Below, piece by piece: positions 1 to 5,389 of a stretch of 5,389 nucleotides of DNA. This stretch comes from Acidobacteriota bacterium. GTDB lineage: Bacteria > Acidobacteriota > Terriglobia > Terriglobales > Acidobacteriaceae. Position numbers and translations under genes: made by a program. Below the pieces are notes generated by a model, which had not been told where the DNA came from, searched no databases, and saw only the letters and a list, made by a program, of their open reading frames with translations. The stretch's first letter is position 1. Each line of letters opens with the position of its first letter. The stretch lies in contig JAJXXG010000458.1 in NCBI GenBank assembly GCA_021781255.1, positions 1-5,389 of the forward strand, read 5' to 3'.

Positions 1-195
1 CTGCCAGGCCGTGTCGGTGGACTCGGATGAGAAGTACGGATGCTCGCCCGCGGTGCACTCGCCCCAGCCGGTCAGGCCCTCGGAGTGAATCTCAGCAAGC
101 AGGATTCTGCGATCGCGGGTGGCGCCGAAGCTGGTTTCAAAAGGGCGGACCAAGGGCAAGTGCAGTTCGCGCAGTATGATTCCGTCGATTTTCAT
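1..195 (-). CDS. menC: o-succinylbenzoate synthase / N-succinylamino-acid racemase, N-terminal part (cut by window edge)
   Basis: Only the first 65 residues are present and the frame is open to base 1. They match the N-terminal capping domain of the enolase superfamily MenC/NSAR group: a lead-in MKIDGIILRELHLPLVRPFE, then TSFGATRDRR and a GWGECTA strand-turn followed by PYFSSES, a typical order for this group. The catalytic barrel with the KxK and metal-binding Asp/Glu residues lies outside the window, so activity cannot be judged. Family members either dehydrate SHCHC to o-succinylbenzoate in menaquinone synthesis or racemise N-succinylamino acids, and some do both. The GNAT gene directly upstream favours a racemase role, possibly alongside menaquinone synthesis (inference). 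The ATG at 193-195 is preceded by AGGAA (206-210, minus strand) at a 10-base spacing, which supports this start. It is last of the visible mazG-GNAT-menC series. Confidence 0.85.
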   Translation of the reverse strand, partial: MKIDGIILRELHLPLVRPFETSFGATRDRRILLAEIHSEGLTGWGECTAGEHPYFSSESTDTAWQ

Positions 196-248
196 AAATT
201 GTGCGTTCCTCGATACATCGGCAATCGTCGAGCCTGTGCTTTCTTCAT
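192..248 (-). other. possible 18-residue upstream ORF overlapping the menC start
   Basis: A short ATG-initiated frame in the gap between the GNAT gene and menC encodes MKKAQARRLPMYRGTHNL. Its TGA stop overlaps the menC ATG as ATGA, a layout often seen with translational coupling. It is basic and has only a weak AGAAG-like ribosome site. The menC Shine-Dalgarno sequence lies inside it. It resembles no leader peptide I know and may be chance. Confidence 0.15.
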
Positions 249-279
249 TTTGTAGCTTCTGAGGCCAGATGGACGCTGG

Positions 280-1083
280 TCAATCCAACTCAGTCTGGGT
301 GGGCAAACCCAGCTCAAAGACTCCATTTCCTTCCGCGTCCCGGGTAAAACCCAGCACGGCCAACCCCCTGGCGAAAGCCTGCTGAAACTTGAGGCGGTTC
401 TCTGACTGAACGGCGATGGCGCGCTCCCGGTCTGCGTCGGAGGCCTTCCATTCATAGATGGCGGCCGGGACGAGGATGCGCTCCTCGATGCTGTATGCGG
501 CTCTGGGACGGCCCTCAAGAATGGCCGTCACCCTGGGTGAATCAAGATGCCACTCCGCCACAAGGCGGTCTGTGGGCAGTCCCCCCTGCAATCGAGATGA
601 GGATACACCATAGAAATCCATGTAGTAACTGCGAACCACCGCGCCCAGCTTGTGGATATTCAAATGGGCATTACGAATTTCCAGCGGGTCAAAGGTCCAC
701 TCCATGTGGCGGATGCCGCGGGAAAGCGCCTCATGCCGTTGCGCCAGCTTGAGTTGCGCGCCGAGGCCGCGGTTGCGGTAAGGCGGGCGCACGGCGAGCA
801 TGTGGGAGTGGAGATAAGGCTGCTGCTCACACCTGCCGGGAATGCCAGCCTTCATGCCCGGCAAAGACATGGCGAAGCCAATCATGGATTCCGGCCCGCC
901 CCGGGGGGCGGCTCCGGGCAGGTCAGTGTCAAATGCGCCGATGATCTGGCCGCCGATCTTCTCAGCGACACGAAATGCCTTGCGCGGGATGACATCGCTC
1001 AGGTCGTATCCCCAGGTTTCAATCTGGAGCTGGACGCAGGCCTCGAACTCGTCGAAGCCCGAGCAACTGCGGATGACGATCAT
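280..1083 (-). CDS. GNAT-family acyltransferase (COG3375-like), candidate amino-acid N-succinyltransferase
   Basis: A complete 267-residue cytoplasmic protein with a GNAT fold. The acyl-CoA pyrophosphate-binding loop is RNRGLGAQLK at residues 103-112 (R/Q-x-x-G-x-G/A), preceded by the beta strand HSHMLAV at 92-98. The stretch around 128-148 (EWTFDPLEIRNAHLNIHKLG) and the later YYMDFYG and LPTDRLVAEW segments are hallmarks I associate with the COG3375 family rather than with RimI-type enzymes. In Geobacillus a related GNAT encoded beside N-succinylamino-acid racemase transfers succinyl from succinyl-CoA to D-amino acids. The same partner lies downstream here, so that role is a reasonable inference. 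The ATG overlaps the mazG stop as ATGA, implying translational coupling. An 84-bp gap separates it from menC. The acyl donor and acceptor are not shown by the sequence. Confidence 0.85.
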   Translation of the reverse strand: MIVIRSCSGFDEFEACVQLQIETWGYDLSDVIPRKAFRVAEKIGGQIIGAFDTDLPGAAPRGGPESMIGFAMSLPGMKAGIPGRCEQQPYLHSHMLAVRPPYRNRGLGAQLKLAQRHEALSRGIRHMEWTFDPLEIRNAHLNIHKLGAVVRSYYMDFYGVSSSRLQGGLPTDRLVAEWHLDSPRVTAILEGRPRAAYSIEERILVPAAIYEWKASDADRERAIAVQSENRLKFQQAFARGLAVLGFTRDAEGNGVFELGLPTQTELD

Positions 1084-2057
1084 GGCTGGCTCTCCGGCTG
1101 CACGTGGGGAGCAGCAGATGAACTTGCTTCGTCGGCGAGCTTGCGCTTAGCCTGCGCCCAGAGCGCTTCGAGTTCATCTGGCGGCAATTCTTCGAGCGGG
1201 CGCGCGGAGGCCAGTTCCATCTGGCGAAAGCGCTGGCGGAAGCGCAGATTGCAGCCGCGCAGCGCCATCTCGGCATCCACGCCGAGATGACGGCCCAGGT
1301 TCACGACGGTGAAGAGCAGGTCGCCAAGCTCGGCTTCGACGGCGGGTTTGCGCGCGGGGTCTGCAGAGGCGGCTTCGGCCTCAAGCTCGGCGGTTTCCTC
1401 GGCGAGCTTGGGCAGCAGGTCGCGCCAGTGAGGCCAGTCAAAGCCTGATTTGGCGGCGCGGGAACCGAGTCTGGCGGCCTCGGCCAGCGCGGGCATGGCG
1501 CGATGTACGGCATCGAGACGGGAGCATGACTCCGCTGCTGGCGTGGGCTTTTTTCCGGCGACCCGCTTCTCAGCCAACTTGATTTCTTCCCAATTTCTCA
1601 GGACGGCGGCAGAGGAGCCCTCGACGGCGGCATCGACATCGGCCTGATTGCCGGCGGCGCGGGAAGCCTCTTCACCAAAGACGTGCGGATGGCGGCGGAT
1701 GAGCTTGCGGTTCAGGTGATCGAGCACGTCGGCGATGGTGAAGCGGCCTTCGTTGGCGGCCATTTCCGCGTAGAAGAGCACCTGCAGCAGCAGGTCACCG
1801 AGTTCTTCGGCGAGATGCGGAAAGTCGCGGCGCTCAATGGCGTCAAAGACCTCGTAGGCCTCTTCCAGCGTGTATTTGCGGATGGAGTCGAAGGACTGCT
1901 CGCGGTCCCAGGGGCAGCCATCGGGGGCGCGCAGCCGCGCCATGATGGCTACCGATTGCTCAAAAAGAGCCGCCGCCCGCGCCGGATCAGTGGCCACGGC
2001 CGGGGTGGGAGGCGGGTTGGATGACTGGGGACCTTGTGCGTCGCGTGCGCCGTCCAT
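1080..2057 (-). CDS. mazG: nucleoside triphosphate pyrophosphohydrolase MazG
   Basis: A 325-residue cytoplasmic enzyme that hydrolyses NTPs/dNTPs to NMP and pyrophosphate, a nucleotide-pool cleaning and stress role. Two tandem MazG domains are visible. The first carries CPWDREQSF (48-56), the metal-binding EExxE (65-69, EEAYE) and EELGD (84-88), then RRHPHVFG (121-128). The second carries GFDWPH (205-210), EETAE (220-224) and EAELGD (241-246). Both acidic motif pairs are intact, so both domains could bind magnesium. It is longer than E. coli MazG (about 263 residues) owing to a proline-rich N-terminal extension of about 30 residues, an Ala-rich linker near 130-180 and a short tail. The frame is open far upstream to 2486, but that part is antisense to the prepilin peptidase gene. 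I chose the ATG at 2057, which has GGAG only about 3 bases upstream. A GTG at residue 21 is a weaker alternative. It is first in the operon. Confidence 0.95.
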   Translation of the reverse strand: MDGARDAQGPQSSNPPPTPAVATDPARAAALFEQSVAIMARLRAPDGCPWDREQSFDSIRKYTLEEAYEVFDAIERRDFPHLAEELGDLLLQVLFYAEMAANEGRFTIADVLDHLNRKLIRRHPHVFGEEASRAAGNQADVDAAVEGSSAAVLRNWEEIKLAEKRVAGKKPTPAAESCSRLDAVHRAMPALAEAARLGSRAAKSGFDWPHWRDLLPKLAEETAELEAEAASADPARKPAVEAELGDLLFTVVNLGRHLGVDAEMALRGCNLRFRQRFRQMELASARPLEELPPDELEALWAQAKRKLADEASSSAAPHVQPESQP

Positions 2058-2141
2058 TGGCTCCAGTGTAAACCGCGAGGCAAGTTCCGCATTCCGCTGC
2101 GTGGTCCGCGGGCGGCGCAGCGTCCCGGCGCGTCTGGCGCA

Positions 2142-2149
2142 CGTATACT
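2142..2149. promoter_or_regulatory. possible divergent -10 elements between mazG and pilD
   Basis: The 103-bp gap 2058-2160 is the only space for promoters of the two divergent genes. On the plus strand TATACT (2144-2149) fits a sigma-70 -10 box at 5 of 6 positions, but no -35 match lies 16-18 bases upstream. On the minus strand TATACG (2147-2142) has TTCGAA (2170-2165) at 17-base spacing, a poor -35. The two candidate boxes overlap on the palindrome GTATAC. Seen by eye only and uncertain. Confidence 0.25.
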
Positions 2150-2160
2150 CAAGCTCGCGC

Positions 2161-3060
2161 ATGATTCGAATTTTGGGAACAGTTTTGGCGGCGCTGACAG
2201 GGCTGGCCTTTGGCAGCTTTCTGAACGTGTGCCTGAGCCGCTGGCCCGCAGGCGAGAGCGTGGTGAAGCCGCGCTCGCACTGCCGCAACTGCGGGCACGT
2301 GCTGGCGTGGTGGGAGAACATGCCGCTGGTGAGCTGGATCGCTTTGCGCGGGCGTTGCCGCCAGTGCCAAGAGTGGATTGGCTGGCGGTTTCCGCTGGTG
2401 GAGCTGGTGGTGGGCGCGCTGTGGGGCTGGCAGGCGTGGGCCTTCCTGAACGCAGCGTTCAACCCGGAACTGCCGAGCCTGATCACGTATCAAACCGTAG
2501 CGGCTGCGCTGGGACGCATCATTTTCTTCTGGTTGCTTGTGGCGCTGGCAGTGCTGGATGCGGAGCATCTGTGGCTGCCGAACTGGCTGACGCTGCCCGG
2601 GACTGCGCTGGGGTTTGTGTTTACGCTGCTCGGCGCAGGCTATGACAGACGCCTTCTCCGGGACGTTCCGCTTGAGCCGTTGCGCTATGCCATTGCGCGG
2701 GAGGCGTTCAGCTCTCTGATCGCGATTGTGGCTGCGGCGGGTCTGGTCCTGCTTATCCGCTGGAGCTACCGGCTGCTGCGCGGCCATGAGGGCATGGGCC
2801 TGGGCGACGCCAAGCTGATGGCCATGCTGGGCGCGTGGCTGGGCCTGCCAGGCGCGCTGGTGGCTTTTGCGCTGGCGGTGCTGATGGGCGCCGCTGCGTC
2901 GCTCGCGCTGCTCGCCGTTCCCGCGGCGCGGTGCGGGCCCGAGCACTGGACAATGATCAAGCTGCCTCTGGGGACATTCCTGTGCATCGGGGGCGTGGCG
3001 AGCGCCCTGTGGGGCCAGCAGATTGTGACGCTCTATTTGCGCTCGATGGGCCTTAACTAA
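2161..3060 (+). CDS. pilD: type IV prepilin peptidase / N-methyltransferase (A24 family)
   Basis: A 299-residue integral inner-membrane aspartic protease that cleaves the leader of type IV pilins and type II secretion pseudopilins, and in full-length members also N-methylates the new first residue. The N-terminal domain has a first membrane helix with GSFLNVCLSRWP (18-29) and the zinc-binding CxxC pairs at C41/C44 and C66/C69. The catalytic aspartates are D133 in VLDAEHLWLPN and D216 in GMGLGDAKL. About eight hydrophobic segments follow the family pattern. LPN (139-141) stands where many homologues have LPD. Length and order are normal for the bifunctional form. The frame is open upstream to 1870, but conserved sequence starts at this ATG. 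No Shine-Dalgarno is visible just upstream. No pilin or secretion gene is adjacent, so it is an orphan locus here. It converges on the TPR gene with a 10-bp gap. Confidence 0.95.
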   Translation: MIRILGTVLAALTGLAFGSFLNVCLSRWPAGESVVKPRSHCRNCGHVLAWWENMPLVSWIALRGRCRQCQEWIGWRFPLVELVVGALWGWQAWAFLNAAFNPELPSLITYQTVAAALGRIIFFWLLVALAVLDAEHLWLPNWLTLPGTALGFVFTLLGAGYDRRLLRDVPLEPLRYAIAREAFSSLIAIVAAAGLVLLIRWSYRLLRGHEGMGLGDAKLMAMLGAWLGLPGALVAFALAVLMGAAASLALLAVPAARCGPEHWTMIKLPLGTFLCIGGVASALWGQQIVTLYLRSMGLN

Positions 3061-3064
3061 GGCT
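3049..3064. terminator. weak hairpin across the pilD stop, possible bidirectional terminator
   Basis: GCCTT (3050-3054) can pair with AAGGC (3059-3063) around a 4-base AACT loop, with one extra G-U pair at 3049/3064. It includes the pilD TAA and sits 7 bp from the convergent TPR stop. Neither strand has a T-run after the stem, so intrinsic termination is doubtful. Confidence 0.2.
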
Positions 3065-3070
3065 GGCCGG

Positions 3071-3793
3071 CTACTGAGACGCTGCGGCGTTCACCATCTC
3101 AGGCTGCTTGAGAATCTTGCGGGCGTCCTTGCCGTGGCGGCTGTCCGGGTCGTATTCGACGAGCTTCTGATAGTACGCCTTGGCGGCAGAGTAGTGGCCC
3201 AGATGCCGCTCAGCCTCGCCGAGCCCCCAGTAAACATCGGGATTGTCAGGAGCCAGCACGAGGGCAGACTCAAAGCGCGAGAGCGCGCCTTGCCAGTTGC
3301 CGGATTCGAGATAGTACGTGCCTACGTTGAGGTCTTCCCTGGCTCCGGCGTGGGGCATGGGCTGATCGATGTCGCCGCCCTTGCGCTTCTTGTCGCGCCG
3401 GGCGTCATCGGGCGGCGGCTGAATCATGCTGTCGATTCCCTGCTGGCTGGAGCTGAATCCGTCGCTCTGGCCTGCGTCCGTGTCGGAGGCCGGGTCGTCG
3501 GGGCTGCGCACCGGGTCGCTGTCCACGCGGGGCAGATGGATGCTGCCCGCATCGGCCGCGTCGAATGCCGGCGGGGGCGCCGCGGGCGAAGAGTTGGCAG
3601 GAATCACGGGAACAGAGCTGGTGTCCTCAGGAAACGGGTTGGACTCCGGCGGAGCGCTGGGCTTCTGTGCATCCGCGGGCTTGCTTTGCGAGGCACCGGC
3701 GGCATTGCCGGGCGCCGACGCCTGGGCAAACAGCAGCGCCGATCCAGCGCTGAGGCTTGCCACAACCAGCACAAGTTGAAGAATGCGTTTCAT
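3071..3793 (-). CDS. secreted TPR-repeat protein with a Pro/Ala/Ser-rich stalk, function unknown
   Basis: A predicted 240-residue exported protein. Residues 1-25 form a Sec signal peptide: MKR, a hydrophobic core ILQLVLVVASLSAGSALLF, then an AQA-like cleavage site near residue 25. There is no lipobox cysteine, so it is probably periplasmic and not a lipoprotein. Residues 26-135 are low complexity and rich in Pro, Ala, Ser and Asp, probably disordered. A short basic patch RRDKKRKGG (132-140) follows. Residues 152-185 and 186-219 form two TPR units, with the usual Tyr/Gly/Ala spacing and ending in APDNP and DPDS. Two repeats are few for a scaffold, so it may oligomerise or bind one partner; no specific role can be assigned. 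I chose the ATG at 3793 over the in-frame GTG at 3823 because it puts the signal peptide at the terminus and leaves room for a promoter. AGG lies about 10 bases upstream. Confidence 0.85.
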   Translation of the reverse strand: MKRILQLVLVVASLSAGSALLFAQASAPGNAAGASQSKPADAQKPSAPPESNPFPEDTSSVPVIPANSSPAAPPPAFDAADAGSIHLPRVDSDPVRSPDDPASDTDAGQSDGFSSSQQGIDSMIQPPPDDARRDKKRKGGDIDQPMPHAGAREDLNVGTYYLESGNWQGALSRFESALVLAPDNPDVYWGLGEAERHLGHYSAAKAYYQKLVEYDPDSRHGKDARKILKQPEMVNAAASQ

Positions 3794-3827
3794 CGCTGCC
3801 CGACCTGCTCCCTTTTCTGCCACTTCA

Positions 3828-3857
3828 ATGTTAGGATGCGGTGCATACCTTACTCAA
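3828..3857 (-). promoter_or_regulatory. candidate sigma-70 promoter for the TPR gene
   Basis: Reading the minus strand, TTGAGT (3857-3852) and TAACAT (3833-3828) are separated by 18 bases and each matches the sigma-70 consensus at four of six positions. Transcription would start near 3821, giving a leader of about 28 bases before the ATG at 3793. This would exclude the upstream GTG as start. Found by eye in a 91-bp divergent gap (3794-3884). Confidence 0.35.
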
Positions 3858-3884
3858 GCGCCGAAGGAAAATACGCACAATCGC

Positions 3885-4358
3885 ATGGGACTGATTATTC
3901 GTTCATCCGCCATTCACGCCGCAGGCTGCTACACCACAACCGCCATTCGCAAGGGCACGCGCGTAGCCGAGTACGACGGTCCACGTCTCAGCAGGGACGA
4001 GGCCGACGCCTGCTACGAGAAGTTGCCCATCACCTACCTGTTTGGACTGGGCGATGGCTCAATCGTCCTCGACGGGCACTGCATGGCGATGTTCATCAAC
4101 CATAGCTGCGATCCAAACTGTGAGACCGAGGAAGTGGATGGCCGCGTGTGGATTGTGGCCATCAGAAATATCGAGGCGGGCGAGGAGATTACCTACGACT
4201 ACTGCCTGTATGACGGCGGCGACGACGAGGCCGTGTGCAACTGCGGCGCGAAGAAGTGCCGCGGCACGATGTATTCCAACGAAGAAAAGCGCCGGCGCAA
4301 GGCCGTGGCGAAGAAGGCGCAGAAGAAAAGGCGCGGCAAGACAGCCCAGGCGAGATAG
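3885..4358 (+). CDS. SET-domain protein lysine methyltransferase with post-SET motif and basic tail
   Basis: A 157-residue soluble protein predicted to transfer methyl from S-adenosylmethionine to a protein lysine. The SET domain spans about residues 3-110: an N-terminal strand with IRSSAIHAAGCY and the turn KGTRVAEYDG (23-32), then the pseudoknot pair FINHSCDPNCE (70-80) and GEEITYDY (99-106), whose Asn, His and Tyr residues bind cofactor and shape the active site. The post-SET segment CNCGAKKCRG (118-127) supplies three cysteines which, with C75 of NHSC, form the zinc site known from eukaryotic enzymes such as Dim-5. No partner domain is present. Residues 135-157 are very basic (13 Lys/Arg of 23), resembling a histone or HU-like tail, and could bind DNA or be automethylated (inference). 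The substrate is unknown. The ATG at 3885 begins the conserved fold; AAGGAA (3864-3869) lies about 15 bases upstream, which is long. The same frame continues upstream to 3783 without conserved sequence. Confidence 0.93.
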   Translation: MGLIIRSSAIHAAGCYTTTAIRKGTRVAEYDGPRLSRDEADACYEKLPITYLFGLGDGSIVLDGHCMAMFINHSCDPNCETEEVDGRVWIVAIRNIEAGEEITYDYCLYDGGDDEAVCNCGAKKCRGTMYSNEEKRRRKAVAKKAQKKRRGKTAQAR

Positions 4359-4360
4359 GG

Positions 4361-4396
4361 CTGCGAGTTTCCGCTAAGCGGGCTGCAGCATCGCAG
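4361..4396. terminator. nested inverted repeats at the SET/phosphatase junction, possible bidirectional terminator
   Basis: An outer inverted repeat CTGCGA (4361-4366) / TCGCAG (4391-4396) encloses an inner hairpin CCGC-TAA-GCGG (4371-4381). The structure begins 3 bases after the SET stop and covers the stop and last codons of the convergent phosphatase gene. It has no T-run on either strand, so it may be a weak or factor-dependent terminator, or chance in GC-rich DNA. Confidence 0.25.
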
Positions 4397-5389
4397 TGCG
4401 GGTCACAGAGATGACGCTGATGTCGTCCTCCTGGCCGAAGCTTTGCGCGGCGGTGGCTACATGGGCCGCGCTGCTGGCCGCTGCGATGAGTTCCTGCACA
4501 CGTTCGAAGCCGAAGAGCTGACCGTCGGCGTTGGTGGCTTCGGCGATGCCGTCGGAAAGCAACATCAGGCGGTCGCCCTGCGCCAGCTTGAAGCGCAGGA
4601 TGGAAAACTCCGGCGTGTCAATCATTCCCAGAGGCAAGGACCCTTCGACCTCAATTGGCTTCCCGTTGAGATAAGGCGGCATATGCCCGGCGTTTGCCAG
4701 CGTCGCGCTGCCGTCCACGTCAATCCGGAGTGCGAGACAGGTGGCCTGCGCGTCGCCGCGGCCCATGAGGCGTTGATTCAGGGCCTTCAGGATAATCACA
4801 GGGTCGGCGCTCCAGTCTGCGGTGCTGCGAATGGCGCCCACCAGCAGCGCCACCAGCATGCCGGCCTTGAGGCCCTTGCCGGTAACGTCGCCGGCGACAA
4901 TGAGCAGGCTGCCGTCCTTCTCATTTGGAATGACCTGGAAGAAGTCGCCGCCGACTTCGCGCGCGGGGCGGTATTCGCTCTCGACCTCGAAGCCATGGAA
5001 GACGACGCGCTGCTCAGGCAGGATGACCTGCTGGACCTCCTGCGCCTGCCGGACATCGAGGGCCATCTGGCGCTGGCGGCGGAGCGAAAGCACCAGACGA
5101 TGCAGCAGCAGACCTGCTAGCACCACGACGAGCAGGAACTGCGCGGCTTGTTGGACAGTGATTTGTATGCCAAATGGGAACCAGAAATTGACGATGTGGA
5201 AAAATTGTAGTTCCGTATAGAACTCAGAGAAACACGCCAGCAGGACAGCGGGCAGCACTACCCAGCCTCCCAACCCCTGCTCGCGGATTCCCTGAAACAC
5301 TGTGAGCAACATGAGCAGCGCCAAAACAACTCGCAGAAAAAGCGAGACCCACTCAAATGCATGGGTGACAGGCTGCGAAACGACGGTGA
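4374..5389 (-). CDS. membrane-anchored PP2C/SpoIIE-type serine phosphatase (N-terminus beyond window edge)
   Basis: The frame is open to the right edge, showing the last 337 or so residues. The first part has three or four hydrophobic segments (around 5390-5300, 5270-5220, 5205-5155 and 5150-5090), then a charged, Gln-rich, probably coiled-coil linker (5090-5020), then a full PP2C/SpoIIE domain facing the cytoplasm. Its motifs in order are EVGGDFFQV (D codon at 4944-4946), AGDVTGKG (4895-4872), NAGHMPPYL (near 4690), LPLGM, GDRLMLLSDGIAEA (D codon near 4553) and EDDISV (about 4430). All metal-binding aspartates are present, so it should be active. Such proteins dephosphorylate anti-sigma-factor antagonists or other phosphoserine proteins in response to a signal sensed by the membrane part. 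No HAMP, PAS or GAF domain is visible, and no anti-sigma kinase or antagonist gene is adjacent. A TTG at 5324 is an internal codon, not the start. It converges on the SET gene with a 15-bp gap. Confidence 0.92.
   Translation of the reverse strand, partial: TVVSQPVTHAFEWVSLFLRVVLALLMLLTVFQGIREQGLGGWVVLPAVLLACFSEFYTELQFFHIVNFWFPFGIQITVQQAAQFLLVVVLAGLLLHRLVLSLRRQRQMALDVRQAQEVQQVILPEQRVVFHGFEVESEYRPAREVGGDFFQVIPNEKDGSLLIVAGDVTGKGLKAGMLVALLVGAIRSTADWSADPVIILKALNQRLMGRGDAQATCLALRIDVDGSATLANAGHMPPYLNGKPIEVEGSLPLGMIDTPEFSILRFKLAQGDRLMLLSDGIAEATNADGQLFGFERVQELIAAASSAAHVATAAQSFGQEDDISVISVTRTAMLQPA

Noticed and set aside
652..1290. 212-codon plus-strand frame over the GNAT gene and the end of mazG
   Set aside because: It crosses two well-supported minus-strand genes and shows no recognisable motif.
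1870..2160. Upstream extension of the prepilin peptidase frame by 97 codons
   Set aside because: It overlaps mazG on the other strand, has no signal or membrane features, and family similarity begins at the ATG at 2161.
2058..2486. Upstream extension of the mazG reading frame by 143 codons
   Set aside because: It is antisense to the conserved N-terminal half of the prepilin peptidase and has no MazG-like sequence. Long open shadow frames are common in GC-rich DNA.
2149..2946. 265-codon antisense frame opposite pilD
   Set aside because: Its composition (Gln, Arg, His and Pro rich) is typical of a reverse-frame shadow of a hydrophobic protein. It has no domain.
3794..3823. GTG start at 3823 for the TPR protein
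   Set aside because: It would add ten residues before a standard signal peptide, has no ribosome site, and would lie at or before the candidate transcription start.
3134..4105. 323-codon plus-strand frame across the TPR gene and into the SET gene
   Set aside because: It is antisense to a conserved TPR protein and out of frame with the SET domain. It is low complexity and Arg/Gly rich.
4443..5120. 225-codon plus-strand frame opposite the phosphatase
   Set aside because: It mirrors a highly conserved PP2C domain on the minus strand and has no independent motif.
1..5389. Mobile element, CRISPR, toxin-antitoxin or defence system
   Set aside because: No transposase, integrase, direct-repeat array or toxin/antitoxin-like gene pair is visible. 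mazG here is the two-domain housekeeping enzyme and has no mazEF neighbours.

Overview
The window is a compact, GC-rich bacterial chromosomal segment. It holds six protein genes, of which four are complete (GNAT protein, mazG, prepilin peptidase, SET protein) plus a complete TPR protein with a less certain start, and two that run off the edges (a menC-type enolase at the left, a SpoIIE-type phosphatase at the right; seven coding regions in all counting the TPR gene). No rRNA, tRNA, CRISPR array, insertion sequence or phage gene is visible. The gene content (a free-living-type SET protein, a membrane SpoIIE phosphatase, a GNAT/menC pair next to mazG, a lone prepilin peptidase) looks to me most like Acidobacteriota of the class Terriglobia. 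This is inferred from protein style, not from a database match.

Left region, 1-2057, minus strand: an apparent operon read right to left, mazG -> GNAT acyltransferase -> menC/N-succinylamino-acid racemase. mazG and the GNAT gene overlap by four bases (ATGA). The GNAT and enolase genes are 84 bp apart. The GNAT/enolase pair matches a known arrangement in which a D-amino acid is N-succinylated, racemised and later desuccinylated to the L-amino acid. MazG is a nucleotide-pool house-cleaning pyrophosphohydrolase.

Middle region, 2058-3793: a 103-bp divergent gap separates mazG from a plus-strand type IV prepilin peptidase (PilD family) with an intact zinc-binding tetracysteine and both catalytic aspartates. 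It ends 10 bp from the convergent stop of a minus-strand secreted protein with a proline/alanine/serine-rich stalk and two C-terminal TPR units.

Right region, 3794-5389: a 91-bp divergent gap leads to a plus-strand 157-residue SET-domain lysine methyltransferase with a complete post-SET zinc motif and a strongly basic histone-like C-terminal tail, the most unusual gene here. It converges, with a 15-bp gap, on a minus-strand membrane-anchored PP2C/SpoIIE serine phosphatase whose N-terminus lies beyond the right edge. There is no gene-free stretch longer than about 105 bp.
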